Both the position numbers and the translations under genes were made by a program. A DNA stretch of 64,000 bases from Melanopsichium pennsylvanicum (taxonomy: Eukaryota; Basidiomycota; Ustilaginomycetes; Ustilaginales). Position 1 is the stretch's first letter. Every line of letters starts with the position of its first letter. The DNA lies in contig OAPG01000008.1 in assembly GCA_900208305.1 (NCBI GenBank), forward strand, positions 124,001-188,000. Reading direction: 5' to 3'. Shown in pieces: positions 50,001-57,956 of the stretch. The notes under the pieces are model-generated. The model was not told where the DNA came from. It worked only from the letters and a program-made list of their open reading frames with translations, and made no database searches.

Positions 50001-50112
50001 AACAGCAAGTATCGATGGTCATCATCCCCTCCCATCTCATCATCATCATCATCATCATCATCATTGTGAAACAAACTCTAACAAGAGGCCGAGGTTCGGC
50101 GAGATCTCCTAA
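47071..50112 (+). CDS. SKN7: Response regulator transcription factor Skn7 (HSF DNA-binding plus receiver domain)
   Basis: Skn7/Prr1 is the nuclear output of fungal two-component signalling (oxidative, osmotic and cell-wall stress). 1013 residues. The N-terminus is long, Pro/Ser/His-rich and disordered. The HSF-type DNA-binding domain is at about 273-377 (DFVKKLFSMLDDKAYESVVAW, NFRHSNFASFVRQLNKYDFHKV). A coiled coil lies at about 420-475. The receiver domain is at about 712-833 with the acidic pocket in VLLVDDDE, the phospho-acceptor Asp at about 764 (LVLMDIVMP) and the conserved Lys in ILPKPF. The C-terminus includes a run of ten His. The upstream in-frame TTG (47059) is ignored; the ATG at 47071 starts MSNHPNW. 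Confidence 0.95.
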   Translation: MSNHPNWHDQQSHYSAPPPPRHHSNMDAYAGPSPSSLQPPPYSNPSNVPNYAQPHLPPPLARQPPQQQWSPSASASAAPPSHEFSGPSPTNSTTRSSGPYAPAFDAGPGSIGSTTSPMRQHGSHASSYTSQSPYGQHPSHASSEQHMHPATRGIPPQHQQYNHSPAYGPNGGYSHPHHPSSHSQSAPPPPHSSQPPHNHWNAGPGPIPSVLQPQSLQQSNSRSGSAPGTHLDRPFGGGILKAEDDDDEDPNAYDDYDSKGKARDPGAMAAKGTSDFVKKLFSMLDDKAYESVVAWSPSGESFIVKDMNDFTKHVLPRNFRHSNFASFVRQLNKYDFHKVKNPEDGSGQVGELAWEFQHSDFVRGREHLLENVKRKIPAKKKQPGLKGGVALGDADARDESPSMAMNVVDGADKGGESYADLKAQVANLTAVQDQMQNHILALTKQYQGVIGEMLTFQRNIVQQDQLMQNLIQYLMNLEQDRPTQVTASSFLSGGSNNNNDGNTFLSPGGVAHKLHMPLSYGDGSLQTAVAPHSVGSSKPSGETSTNAASTSRLSGMTSVASTAAPLSPKSVASPRDGHHNNANTPEVATGGGSQLAPMMLHPPHMGDESERRRFGGAVSGSMQQQQQHREDVAERSDADDYRKQDPSQQLSLPSLGMPKPPQIESRTSSSSSTTFSIKDQLAKRSAALNTPTGEPGNYLRVRRSTLVPGWAVPPRVLLVDDDEVCRRLSSKFLQVFGCSIDYAVDGMSAVAKMNAEKYDLVLMDIVMPNLDGISATSLIRQFDGKTPIISMTSNSGPSELINYMSSGMTDILPKPFTKEGLLNMLEKHLLHLKAVGREHRASGGDMGHVANVIKAVSPAPFGNNHGNNGNNGDNGDNHAGADGGGDLDTPSNTVNGDSNNSNAGGQTDGSLNPLAGMGFTDEEYVAMLQNLISAGTDDDYNIGLSMATAGQDGTGKDIPTSVNEKIAFLPQTPLFKRTASIDGHHPLPSHHHHHHHHHCETNSNKRPRFGEIS

Positions 50113-50505
50113 GTTGATCGTTAAGCATATTTAGCGATAGAGCGATAGAGAGGGGGGGGAGGGGGGATTTTTTTCCATTGTCGTTCGTAAAAGTGGGGGT
50201 TTCTGGATACTTTGTTTGTATTTGAATTGGAATTTTGGGAGGGGGGGTTTTTTTTTTCTTCTCAAGTTTTGTTTTATCAATAGGGGGTTTATGATATGGA
50301 ATTCACATGCATACAGACAGACACAAACATATAGCGCTTATAAGATGGAGTAAGTCACACACGAGAGAGAGAGAGAGAGTGTGTGTGTGTTGCGTGTGAG
50401 AGAAAGATAGAAGGGGGGGGGAATGTGAAACATGTGAATATTTGGACAGAAAGAGTGAGAATGAGATTTGAGATTTGACATTTGAGAGTGAGATCAAGCT
50501 GGGTC
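50113..50505. other. SKN7/TUL1 convergent spacer
   Basis: About 390 bp of low-complexity 3' flanks with G-runs and T-runs (50150-50260) and a GA/GT repeat (50361-50405). No gene is seen. Confidence 0.6.
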
Positions 50506-53214
50506 TTAGACAGGAGGGAGCGCAGTTCGACAAGTGGGACATTCCGATTTGACTTTTAGCCAGGACAAGAGGCAATGGGAGTGAAATGCGTGTTGACAAG
50601 GGGCAAGCATGATATCTTTTCTCCTTGTTGATGTGATTCGTGTTGTAGAATTGATTGATGAGTGAGGATGTGTTGATGTGAAGAGGGTTCGGATGGTTCT
50701 GAACAAGACTGAACCAAGTCTGTTACGAGTATGATGACTGCTAGCGGTAGTGGGAATTAAAAGGGTTGAATGGGAGAAAGAGATTGTGTTTCTTTGGTAG
50801 TTTTCCGGTGAGTAGTTTTGGACTGTAGTATCATTCTCATCATCAGATGAGGTTTGTATTTTTTGATCATTACTACCCCAGTCTTCAATATTCGCCAATC
50901 GATCATATCCATATTCAGAATCGGATTGAAACCATCCTCCCCTCTTCCACCAAGTCCTACTTCTCTTCCTGAAATCGTCTTTTTTCCTTTTCTTCTGTCC
51001 ATCACCACTGCTTTCTTCCCTGTTTTCAATGAGACATAAACAGATCGCACAATCTCCATAATCCCTTTCCTTCATCATTCCTTCCCCTTTCCCTTCCTCC
51101 TCTTGAACCCTAACCAAACTAATGGGATGGTATTCCCACCCACATCCTTTGGCTGCTTCCGGAATCCATTTCTCCTTCAAGAACCAATGCGGACCCAACA
51201 CATCTTGCGCTACAAGAACCACTGCCTGCAATATCACATACATTGCCAAAATCCAACCCCACCCACTCGTTTCGTTGAAGAGAACATTGTTCGGGCAAAC
51301 TAAAATGTACAAAGGCACATAAAGTCGCGTCATGGTCGTACCTACAACCACGCGTTTCAAAAGTGGCTTTCGTATGCCTAGCATAACGTTGCGGTAGATC
51401 TGCGGAATCCAAAAAGAATACAAAAACGGAAGGATGAGCGTGATGGTGAAAATGGGGAAGAATCCAACCATGACAAGGAACAAGCCAACAAATAGAATCG
51501 TCGCTCCTCGACGACGCGCAGCGATTTCTTGAGGAGTGGCAGAAGAGTTGTCTGCAGATACTACGTAGTTGATCGTATTGGTCAACAAGTTGTTCCTCGT
51601 CGATGCTGGAGCATGGGTAGTGTGGTTGGTATCGGCGATGTTTGCATGAGTATTGTTGGTGCTTGTAGTTTGGTGCTGGTTGGATTGCTGTATTTGTGAT
51701 TGTTGTGGTTGATCGCGTGCGTTAGAAGCAGCTTCCACTGGAGCTAGTTGTGTAGCTACCGCATCCAGTGCGGGCACTGCTACAGGAACAGTAGTAGTGT
51801 TTGCAACCGCGTCCATCTGACTCCGATAGACCACAATCGTAAACCGATACCCAAAAGCCAAGAAACAAATCGCGCTCATAAAGCTGCATGCCAACAATGC
51901 CTTTGTCGTCTCATTTTCCAACACCACCGCCACACTGAGGTGGATCAAGCATGCGTACGCATCGAGTACGCTTTGAGCCAACCAAGTCTTATCTGCCACC
52001 TTGGCTAGTCCGGAAGGTGTTGTGGACGCTTCCATCTGCTGTACCAGGAGATAGGTTTGGATGAAGAGGAGGATAAAGTAGATTACGGCGTAGTGGATTG
52101 CCTTTTTCCACAAGCGCGATTGGAGTAGACCAGATAGAGTGGTGGGTGTTGTGGTCACGAGCAGCTGGCATTCGGGAGAGAAGGCGGTGAGGGAGAGTTG
52201 GAGTGGGGGTGATGCAATGGTAGAGATTCCGGTTGATTGGCGCCACTCGCTTTCAAGAGCAGAAAGTTTGGATTGTAAAATAGAGTAAGGTCCAGCGGAG
52301 CGAAATTGACCATAGACATGAAGGGAACAGTTGTGCTTGAGAGGTTGCGGTTCTGCTGCCTCTGGAGGATCCCAACTGCCACTTTTGATGATGCGATTCA
52401 GCATATCGATCCGCAACTGAAACGCTTTATCTATCGCCGCAATCGTTGCATTCATCGTGTGGTTGTTTCCACCAGGAATCATCGAGAGCGAAGTTCTGAC
52501 ATCAGTGCCTCGGACAGCTTCATCAGATACGGCATGAAGAAAGAGGGTACCCGTGGGTAAAAAGTGCAGACCTTCGAGTGAGAGATCGACGCTGTTGACC
52601 TTAGATTTTGAACGTTTTGGAGCAGAGAAAGTGAGACCGCCCGTGATGAGCGATACGTTTCCTGGGAGGAGATGCTCTTGGACAAGATGAAGGTCCACAT
52701 GCGCCGGGTCTGCGGCAAGCCAAGGAAAGTCACCTCGGTCTTGTGTAAGGCTGGCTTCGTTGACTCGCTTGTCCACATACTGTACTGGCTGGGTTGAACC
52801 TTTTTGGAGAATGTTTTGAGCAGCAGTTCGATTCAGCCTCGAATCAATGGCAAGAGAGCGATTGAAAACCGTGCTGAAATCCCATCCTGTCCACTGGCCC
52901 TTGTAGTAGCCTTGAACGTCAGAAAAGTACGACCCATCAGGTTGGATGAGGGAACGAGCGGAGTAGGTAGAGGGAAGAAGAGAGTAGATTTGAGTAGGGT
53001 CGGGAGTGACGGTGAAATTGGCCTGTTGTGTTGCATTATGAGTGTACCACCCGTGGACTTGGGAGCGGAGCTGAGAGGTGGATATGATCGCGGCACGGAT
53101 AGGGTCGAGTGAATCCTTGCCCCACAGAAGGGTACTGATGAACGACGCTTGGGTGAAGGTTGAGAAGAGAAATAGCACGGCTATGTATAATGCTAAGCTA
53201 CGACTATAATGCAT
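50506..53214 (-). CDS. TUL1: Golgi/endosomal transmembrane RING E3 ubiquitin ligase, Tul1/Dsc1-like
   Basis: Tul1/Dsc1 is the catalytic subunit of the Dsc membrane E3 complex, which ubiquitinates misfolded or orphaned membrane proteins and, in some fungi, activates SREBP. 902 residues. It has a signal peptide, then a large lumenal domain with the family motif DVQGYYKGQWTGWDFS. About seven membrane spans lie between about 380 and 700. A C-terminal RING starts at about 719 (CAICLCLIE) and finishes at about 867-900 (CQHAFHSHCLLSWLKVKSE, CPTC). About 145 residues separate the first cysteine pair from the rest of the RING, which is unusually long. No intron consensus was looked for exhaustively there, but the frame is open throughout. 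It is divergent from NTR1. Confidence 0.9.
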   Translation of the reverse strand: MHYSRSLALYIAVLFLFSTFTQASFISTLLWGKDSLDPIRAAIISTSQLRSQVHGWYTHNATQQANFTVTPDPTQIYSLLPSTYSARSLIQPDGSYFSDVQGYYKGQWTGWDFSTVFNRSLAIDSRLNRTAAQNILQKGSTQPVQYVDKRVNEASLTQDRGDFPWLAADPAHVDLHLVQEHLLPGNVSLITGGLTFSAPKRSKSKVNSVDLSLEGLHFLPTGTLFLHAVSDEAVRGTDVRTSLSMIPGGNNHTMNATIAAIDKAFQLRIDMLNRIIKSGSWDPPEAAEPQPLKHNCSLHVYGQFRSAGPYSILQSKLSALESEWRQSTGISTIASPPLQLSLTAFSPECQLLVTTTPTTLSGLLQSRLWKKAIHYAVIYFILLFIQTYLLVQQMEASTTPSGLAKVADKTWLAQSVLDAYACLIHLSVAVVLENETTKALLACSFMSAICFLAFGYRFTIVVYRSQMDAVANTTTVPVAVPALDAVATQLAPVEAASNARDQPQQSQIQQSNQHQTTSTNNTHANIADTNHTTHAPASTRNNLLTNTINYVVSADNSSATPQEIAARRRGATILFVGLFLVMVGFFPIFTITLILPFLYSFWIPQIYRNVMLGIRKPLLKRVVVGTTMTRLYVPLYILVCPNNVLFNETSGWGWILAMYVILQAVVLVAQDVLGPHWFLKEKWIPEAAKGCGWEYHPISLVRVQEEEGKGEGMMKERDYGDCAICLCLIENREESSGDGQKKRKKDDFRKRSRTWWKRGGWFQSDSEYGYDRLANIEDWGSNDQKIQTSSDDENDTTVQNYSPENYQRNTISFSHSTLLIPTTASSHHTRNRLGSVLFRTIRTLFTSTHPHSSINSTTRITSTRRKDIMLAPCQHAFHSHCLLSWLKVKSECPTCRTALPPV

Positions 53215-53669
53215 TGTTGGTGGTCTTTGTGTTGAATGGAAAAGCGTGAAAGGATGCCAAGATTGAGTACAAGCCAGGACCGGCTATGCTGTGACTGAAG
53301 GGGACATGAGAGCCTTGACGCCAGCGTTGCTGCAGCGAGGCGCGAACAGTGTGTCTGTTACTATGTTGTGTGCTGTATAGTAAGGAATGGAAACAAGATA
53401 GTAAAGTAAAAGAAGGTGAAAGTGATAGTGAATTGTGATAGGTAAGTTGGTAAAAGCTAAGTTGGTAAAAGCTAAGTTGGTAAAAGCGCATTGTCCAATT
53501 TTGTGTGATGGCTTTTTTAGTGGAGCTCTGTGTAATTTTGTGGAATTCAGCCAAATTGTGAGTTGTTGCAAAGATATTTTGCAATTCTCAATTCTATCTC
53601 ATCACCATCATCACTCTGTATCAAGATACCCTTTTCATCCGTCGCTCATGCTCAACCTCACCTCGAACT
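53215..53669. other. TUL1/NTR1 divergent promoter region
   Basis: About 455 bp containing a 15-bp tandem repeat (53441-53486). No gene is seen. Confidence 0.6.
53441..53486 (+). repeat. Three tandem copies of TAAGTTGGTAAAAGC
   Basis: Three exact 15-bp units lie in the shared TUL1/NTR1 upstream region. Confidence 0.9.
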
Positions 53670-56600
53670 ATGGCGAGGAGGAAGAAAGATCCTCTTGCAT
53701 TCGAAAACGATCAACATACTTCTTCCGACGAAGGTGCCGCGTTCCATATTGATGAATACGACCAAGATGAGTCAGGTTCAGACATAGAGTTTGGACATCC
53801 AGCTCGGAAAAAGATGCGCGCGACAAACCAAGATGATATTTATGGCATATTTGGCAATGATGACCAGGCAAATGAGCAGCAAGGTTGCGTAAGTCGAACG
53901 GTACGAGCTAGGAATGCCAAGCGCAACAAGATCGATTACACGAGAGGGCAGGCCTTCGTTCCTGCTTCCGGCGCCACAATCAACACCGCCACGCAAAAGG
54001 AAGCGTCTCATCTAAACTTGGTCAAAGATGACGACTTCCGAATTGGTACAAATATTCCTCAGCCGCCTTTGGACGAAATGGATGGCAAGAGAGAGCAGAA
54101 TCCGTGGCAAAATGACGACGACTTTAAGCCATCCTCGTTCTACTCCACCCGTGAAAGTATCGGGTCAAGCAGCCAACGAGAACCAATTCAACCACCACCA
54201 CCACCACTGCCAAACAAATCAGGCAGGGCAGGTATCGGTGCACGAGCAGGTATCGGCAGTGCACCTTCTTCAAACAAAGCAGAAGCAGGTCCATCGCGGC
54301 GAACCGGCCTTACCTCACTCTCGATGTTTGTCTCTGCTGGTGCCACCAAACCTTCCGACACCAAGATTGCACCTCATGGTGATGCTCATAAATCCCCTGC
54401 ACAATCAGCGCCATCAGCAACCCAACCACCCTCACACGCAGAACAATCGCCTTCCTCAGCTCAATCTGGTCTAGACGACACCAAAGATGGTGTGCAGGCA
54501 GAATTGATCTCCGCAGGATTCCCCAATGCATTCAAAACAAACCCACCTCTTGCACCCTCTTCTGCCTTTCAACGTGCTCCAAAATCTCGGCCTGTTCCAC
54601 CAGCCACAACCATCAAGTTTGGCTCCAAATTCGATCCCTCCGCCTACCTCGCATCGATGGGTTGGACAGGGGGAGGACTTGGCAAGTCGGGACAGGGCAT
54701 TGTTGCGCCCATCGAGGTGCAGCTTCGTCCCGAACGAGCTGGTATCGCCTATGGGGGCTTGAAAGAAAAAACCAAGCAGGCCAAGGACGAAGCTCGACGT
54801 CGTGGCGAGCGTGTCTCGTCGGACGAAGAGGATCGAGTCCAACGCCAAGCTGCGGAGCGCTTGACGCACAAACTCAAAAAGAAGCAAGAAGTTAAGGCAT
54901 GGACGCTTCAACCGCCTCCAGCAGAAAGAAAACCGCGTAAACCAAAGATCGAGCATCGCACCTATGATGAGATCATTGCTGAAATTGGAACTTTGCCAAC
55001 AACGCATAGCACGGTTGGCAAGGTGTTTGATGCAAGTTCGGGCGAATTACGTCAAGTGGATTTGTTGACAGCGCTAGGCAAGAAGGGGATTGCCACAGGG
55101 GGAGAAACGCAATTACCGGAGCTTCGGCATAATCTGCGATTGATCTGCGAAGAGAATGAACAGACCTTACGAGCATTGGCTCGGGAAGGTGTACAGATCC
55201 AGGATCGCACAAGATGGCTGAAGCGTGAATTCGAGTTGGCACAGAGGAATCTCTCTGTTGAAGGGCTTAAGATTCAACGCATTAGGGGTGTATTGGAGCT
55301 GGTAAAGCGATTGGAAGAGATAAGTGATCTAGCCTTGACACAGGTTGACGAAAAGGGGGAGCAAGTGCTCGATAAATTTTCGCCCATCATCAAGCAAATA
55401 GCGAAGGATTACCCAGATGAGATCGCACAACTCTCGCTCGACGAAGCAGTGATGGGAACGGCTGCGCCTGTTCTGACCCAACTCTGGAGCACATGGAAAC
55501 CTTTGAAACAACCTACTATGACTGCTTCTCATCTTAAATCATGGAAACCACTTCTGCGTACTCAAGCCACGCTGGCTCCAACTGAAAAAGGTACAATGAC
55601 GCCTTTCGAAAGTGTGCTTTGGACTCACTGGTTACCCGTCATCCGCTCCTACATGCAAGAATGGAAACCACACCACCCATCATCTGCCGTCGAACTGCTA
55701 GAGACGTGGCAACCTATCCTACCTTTGTTCATATGGGACAACGTAGTAGACCAAGTGTTGTTGCCCAAGTTGATGGGTGGCGTAGCTGCGTGGGATGCAA
55801 AGTCGAGTGGGTGGGGTCTGGACCACGTGGTTTTCGCTTGGTTAGCGCTTGTCGGAACCGAACGATTGCACGAGGTGATTTGCGAGGCTAAGACAAGATT
55901 GAGAACAGGGTTGAAAAATGTGGATGTGGTTGGTGGGCCAAGCCAAAGTTTATCACAGTGGAGAAAGTTGTACAATTCAACGACGGATTCGAAAGATTGG
56001 GATAATATGCTTCTGTCGACGGTTGTAGTTGAACTCAGTTGGTATTTGTCTCGACATTTGAAAATCAATCCGGCCGAGCAGAGTGTGGAAGCATTGGAGG
56101 CGGTTTTGGGATGGAAATGTGTGGTTGGACTTGATGTGATGATTAGGTTGATTTCGATGGATTTTTTTCCAAAATGGTTGAAAGTGATTCGAAATTGGTT
56201 ATTACAAGAGGAAACGGATTGGGAACAAGTGGCTAGTTGGTATGAATTCTGGCGTGATTATTTTCTACGAAACAAACTGGTTGATGATGATGATGATGAT
56301 GATGTTGATAATCCAGTGAATATTGGATTCTGTTTAGGTCTGGATTTGATCAATTCCGGCTTGAATATGTCTCGCAAAGATCGACTTTGTAAACTTGAAC
56401 TACCTAGATTCAAGATAGCCAGTAGCAAGATCAAGTTAGGTTCTGAATCGATATCAGAGACAAGGAAAAGGAATGGCGAAATGCAAGAGGTGGAAAAAGT
56501 CAACTTGCGAAGCATAATTTCGGAACATTTGGCTGCAAAAGATTTGTTCTTGTTAAAAACGTCTCTTGTTAAACCCATTTCGGCTACCACAACAACCACG

Positions 56601-56765
56601 GTTTGGAAGGTGAGCAAAAGTGTGGATGCGAATGCACGAGGTGGTGTATTGATCTACATTGATGATCAAGTGATTTGGTTGCAAGAGAAACACAATCATG
56701 ATGGAACTAGCATTTGGAATCCGGTCAGTTTGGATGATTTGGTCAAGGCTGTATTAAGAGGTTAA
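53670..56765 (+). CDS. SPP382: G-patch spliceosome disassembly factor Ntr1/Spp382 (TFIP11)
   Basis: Activates the helicase Prp43 through its G-patch to dismantle post-splicing complexes in the nucleus. 1031 residues, no intron. An acidic N-terminal domain (residues 1-80, DDIYGIFGNDD) is followed by a disordered Pro/Ser linker. The G-patch is at about 318-365 (YLASMGWTGGGLGKSGQGI, PIEVQLRPERAGIAYGG) and a basic coiled region follows (AKDEARRRGERVSSDEEDR). The GCFC/TFIP11 helical domain occupies much of the C-terminal half (ELRHNLRLICEENEQTLRAL, LWTHWLPVIRSYMQEWKP, LLETWQPILPLFIWDNVV). The ATG at 53670 (MARRKKDPLAF) fits the family. Confidence 0.93.
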   Translation: MARRKKDPLAFENDQHTSSDEGAAFHIDEYDQDESGSDIEFGHPARKKMRATNQDDIYGIFGNDDQANEQQGCVSRTVRARNAKRNKIDYTRGQAFVPASGATINTATQKEASHLNLVKDDDFRIGTNIPQPPLDEMDGKREQNPWQNDDDFKPSSFYSTRESIGSSSQREPIQPPPPPLPNKSGRAGIGARAGIGSAPSSNKAEAGPSRRTGLTSLSMFVSAGATKPSDTKIAPHGDAHKSPAQSAPSATQPPSHAEQSPSSAQSGLDDTKDGVQAELISAGFPNAFKTNPPLAPSSAFQRAPKSRPVPPATTIKFGSKFDPSAYLASMGWTGGGLGKSGQGIVAPIEVQLRPERAGIAYGGLKEKTKQAKDEARRRGERVSSDEEDRVQRQAAERLTHKLKKKQEVKAWTLQPPPAERKPRKPKIEHRTYDEIIAEIGTLPTTHSTVGKVFDASSGELRQVDLLTALGKKGIATGGETQLPELRHNLRLICEENEQTLRALAREGVQIQDRTRWLKREFELAQRNLSVEGLKIQRIRGVLELVKRLEEISDLALTQVDEKGEQVLDKFSPIIKQIAKDYPDEIAQLSLDEAVMGTAAPVLTQLWSTWKPLKQPTMTASHLKSWKPLLRTQATLAPTEKGTMTPFESVLWTHWLPVIRSYMQEWKPHHPSSAVELLETWQPILPLFIWDNVVDQVLLPKLMGGVAAWDAKSSGWGLDHVVFAWLALVGTERLHEVICEAKTRLRTGLKNVDVVGGPSQSLSQWRKLYNSTTDSKDWDNMLLSTVVVELSWYLSRHLKINPAEQSVEALEAVLGWKCVVGLDVMIRLISMDFFPKWLKVIRNWLLQEETDWEQVASWYEFWRDYFLRNKLVDDDDDDDVDNPVNIGFCLGLDLINSGLNMSRKDRLCKLELPRFKIASSKIKLGSESISETRKRNGEMQEVEKVNLRSIISEHLAAKDLFLLKTSLVKPISATTTTTVWKVSKSVDANARGGVLIYIDDQVIWLQEKHNHDGTSIWNPVSLDDLVKAVLRG

Positions 56766-56850
56766 AGAGAACCAAACAAAGAGGGGTTATATATACAATG
56801 GTTTTTAATGATGAATCATGTTTGATATGATGGTATGAGATAGTGAAATA

Positions 56851-57342
56851 TTATACAAGAGCGAAAGAGACACTCTTTGTTGGTTTGGATTGTGGTTTTT
56901 GTTTGGATGATGAGTGGATGTGGAAGGTATTGATGTTGTTGATATCAGTTTTATTGTGTGCGATACTTGATTGTTTCCTTTGATTCTTTCTGATTTTGGC
57001 TTTTTGTCTGAGATTCGTTTTGAGTTCGGCTTTGATATGTGCTTTGATGTTTGCAGGTTTGATACGATTGAGACTGGTTAATGTTGTTGGTTTTGCTAAA
57101 GTGGTAGTATTTGGATTTTTGGTATGGATCGACTGAACCTTTTTGGATTGAAATGCTTCAAGTTGGGCTTTTCTTTGTTGGATGCGTTTGTCGAGTTGAT
57201 CTGATTTGGCATTAGTGATGGATTGGGATAGGGCGACGAGATGAGAAATACCTTGGGATTCGGGAAAGAATTTCTTGTGTTTACCTGGTCCATTAGCGGT
57301 GTTGTTATTAGATGATAATGTTGAATTGGTTGTAGGTGTCAT
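56851..57342 (-). CDS. Small basic protein of unknown function
   Basis: 163 residues from the ATG at 57342 (MTPTTNSTLS); an in-frame ATG at 57396 would add 18 residues but has a poorer context. The product is Lys/Asn/Ser/Thr-rich and very basic. A short possibly conserved block (KHKKFFPESQGISHLVALSQS) is followed by a helical segment (DQLDKRIQQRKAQLEAFQSK) and a basic stretch (KTNLRQKAKIRKNQRKQSS), and the protein ends SVSFALV. Composition suggests a nuclear or nucleolar protein, but I do not recognise the family. It converges with NTR1 (85 bp) and is divergent from DMA1. Confidence 0.6.
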   Translation of the reverse strand: MTPTTNSTLSSNNNTANGPGKHKKFFPESQGISHLVALSQSITNAKSDQLDKRIQQRKAQLEAFQSKKVQSIHTKNPNTTTLAKPTTLTSLNRIKPANIKAHIKAELKTNLRQKAKIRKNQRKQSSIAHNKTDINNINTFHIHSSSKQKPQSKPTKSVSFALV

Positions 57343-57446
57343 GATTAGTGATCGAGTTTGAATGTATACAAGTATGAAGTTTGAGAATGTAGGCATACGA
57401 TGATGGGAATGAAAATCAATAATGTCAAGTAGAATGTTAGACAGAT

Positions 57447-57508
57447 AACCCAGATAGTAGGATTACAGCCAGATAGTAAGATTACAGCCAGATAGTAGGA
57501 TTACAACT
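57447..57508 (+). repeat. Three tandem copies of a ~21-bp unit (CCAGATAGTAGGATTACAG)
   Basis: The units share (C)CAGATAGTA(G/A)GATTACA(G/A) and differ by single bases. Confidence 0.85.
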
Positions 57509-57810
57509 TTTTTTTATAACAAGTTAAGTTTGTCTGGATATAACCCACTCAACGTACTGCCAAAAGCCAACAACCGAGCACACACATCACAGCACATTTC
57601 GAGCCTTTTTTTCTATCTGAATCGAGTGATTTCAACTTATTAATAATATATGTATTGTAATTTAAATTTAAATACACACAAATCACTATTCGGTCATTCA
57701 TCTAATCGTATGAGGAGTAAAGATTTGAATTTTTAAATACTACTTTCATCCTATTATTTAGTTATTAGCTTGCAACTAACTCTCTGTCTAAGGCGTTCAG
57801 CTTAAGCTAC

Positions 57811-57846
<36 letters not shown>

Positions 57847-57861
57847 TATCATCATCATCAA
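57811..57861 (+). repeat. CAT trinucleotide run upstream of DMA1
   Basis: About 17 CAT units, interrupted once or twice. Confidence 0.85.
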
Positions 57862-57956
57862 ATGATCTAATCCTACATGTCTCGCATCTTTATTGGCAAT
57901 CATCGTCTTATCTTGTTTGCCCATCGTTCAAGTCGTATCTAGCACACTGCCGTTCA

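Larger units (their letters stand above)
57343..57956. other. Divergent upstream region of the small basic gene and DMA1
   Basis: About 610 bp. It has a tandem repeat (57447-57508), an AT-rich stretch (57640-57770) and a long CAT run (57811-57861) about 100 bp before the DMA1 start. Confidence 0.6.
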
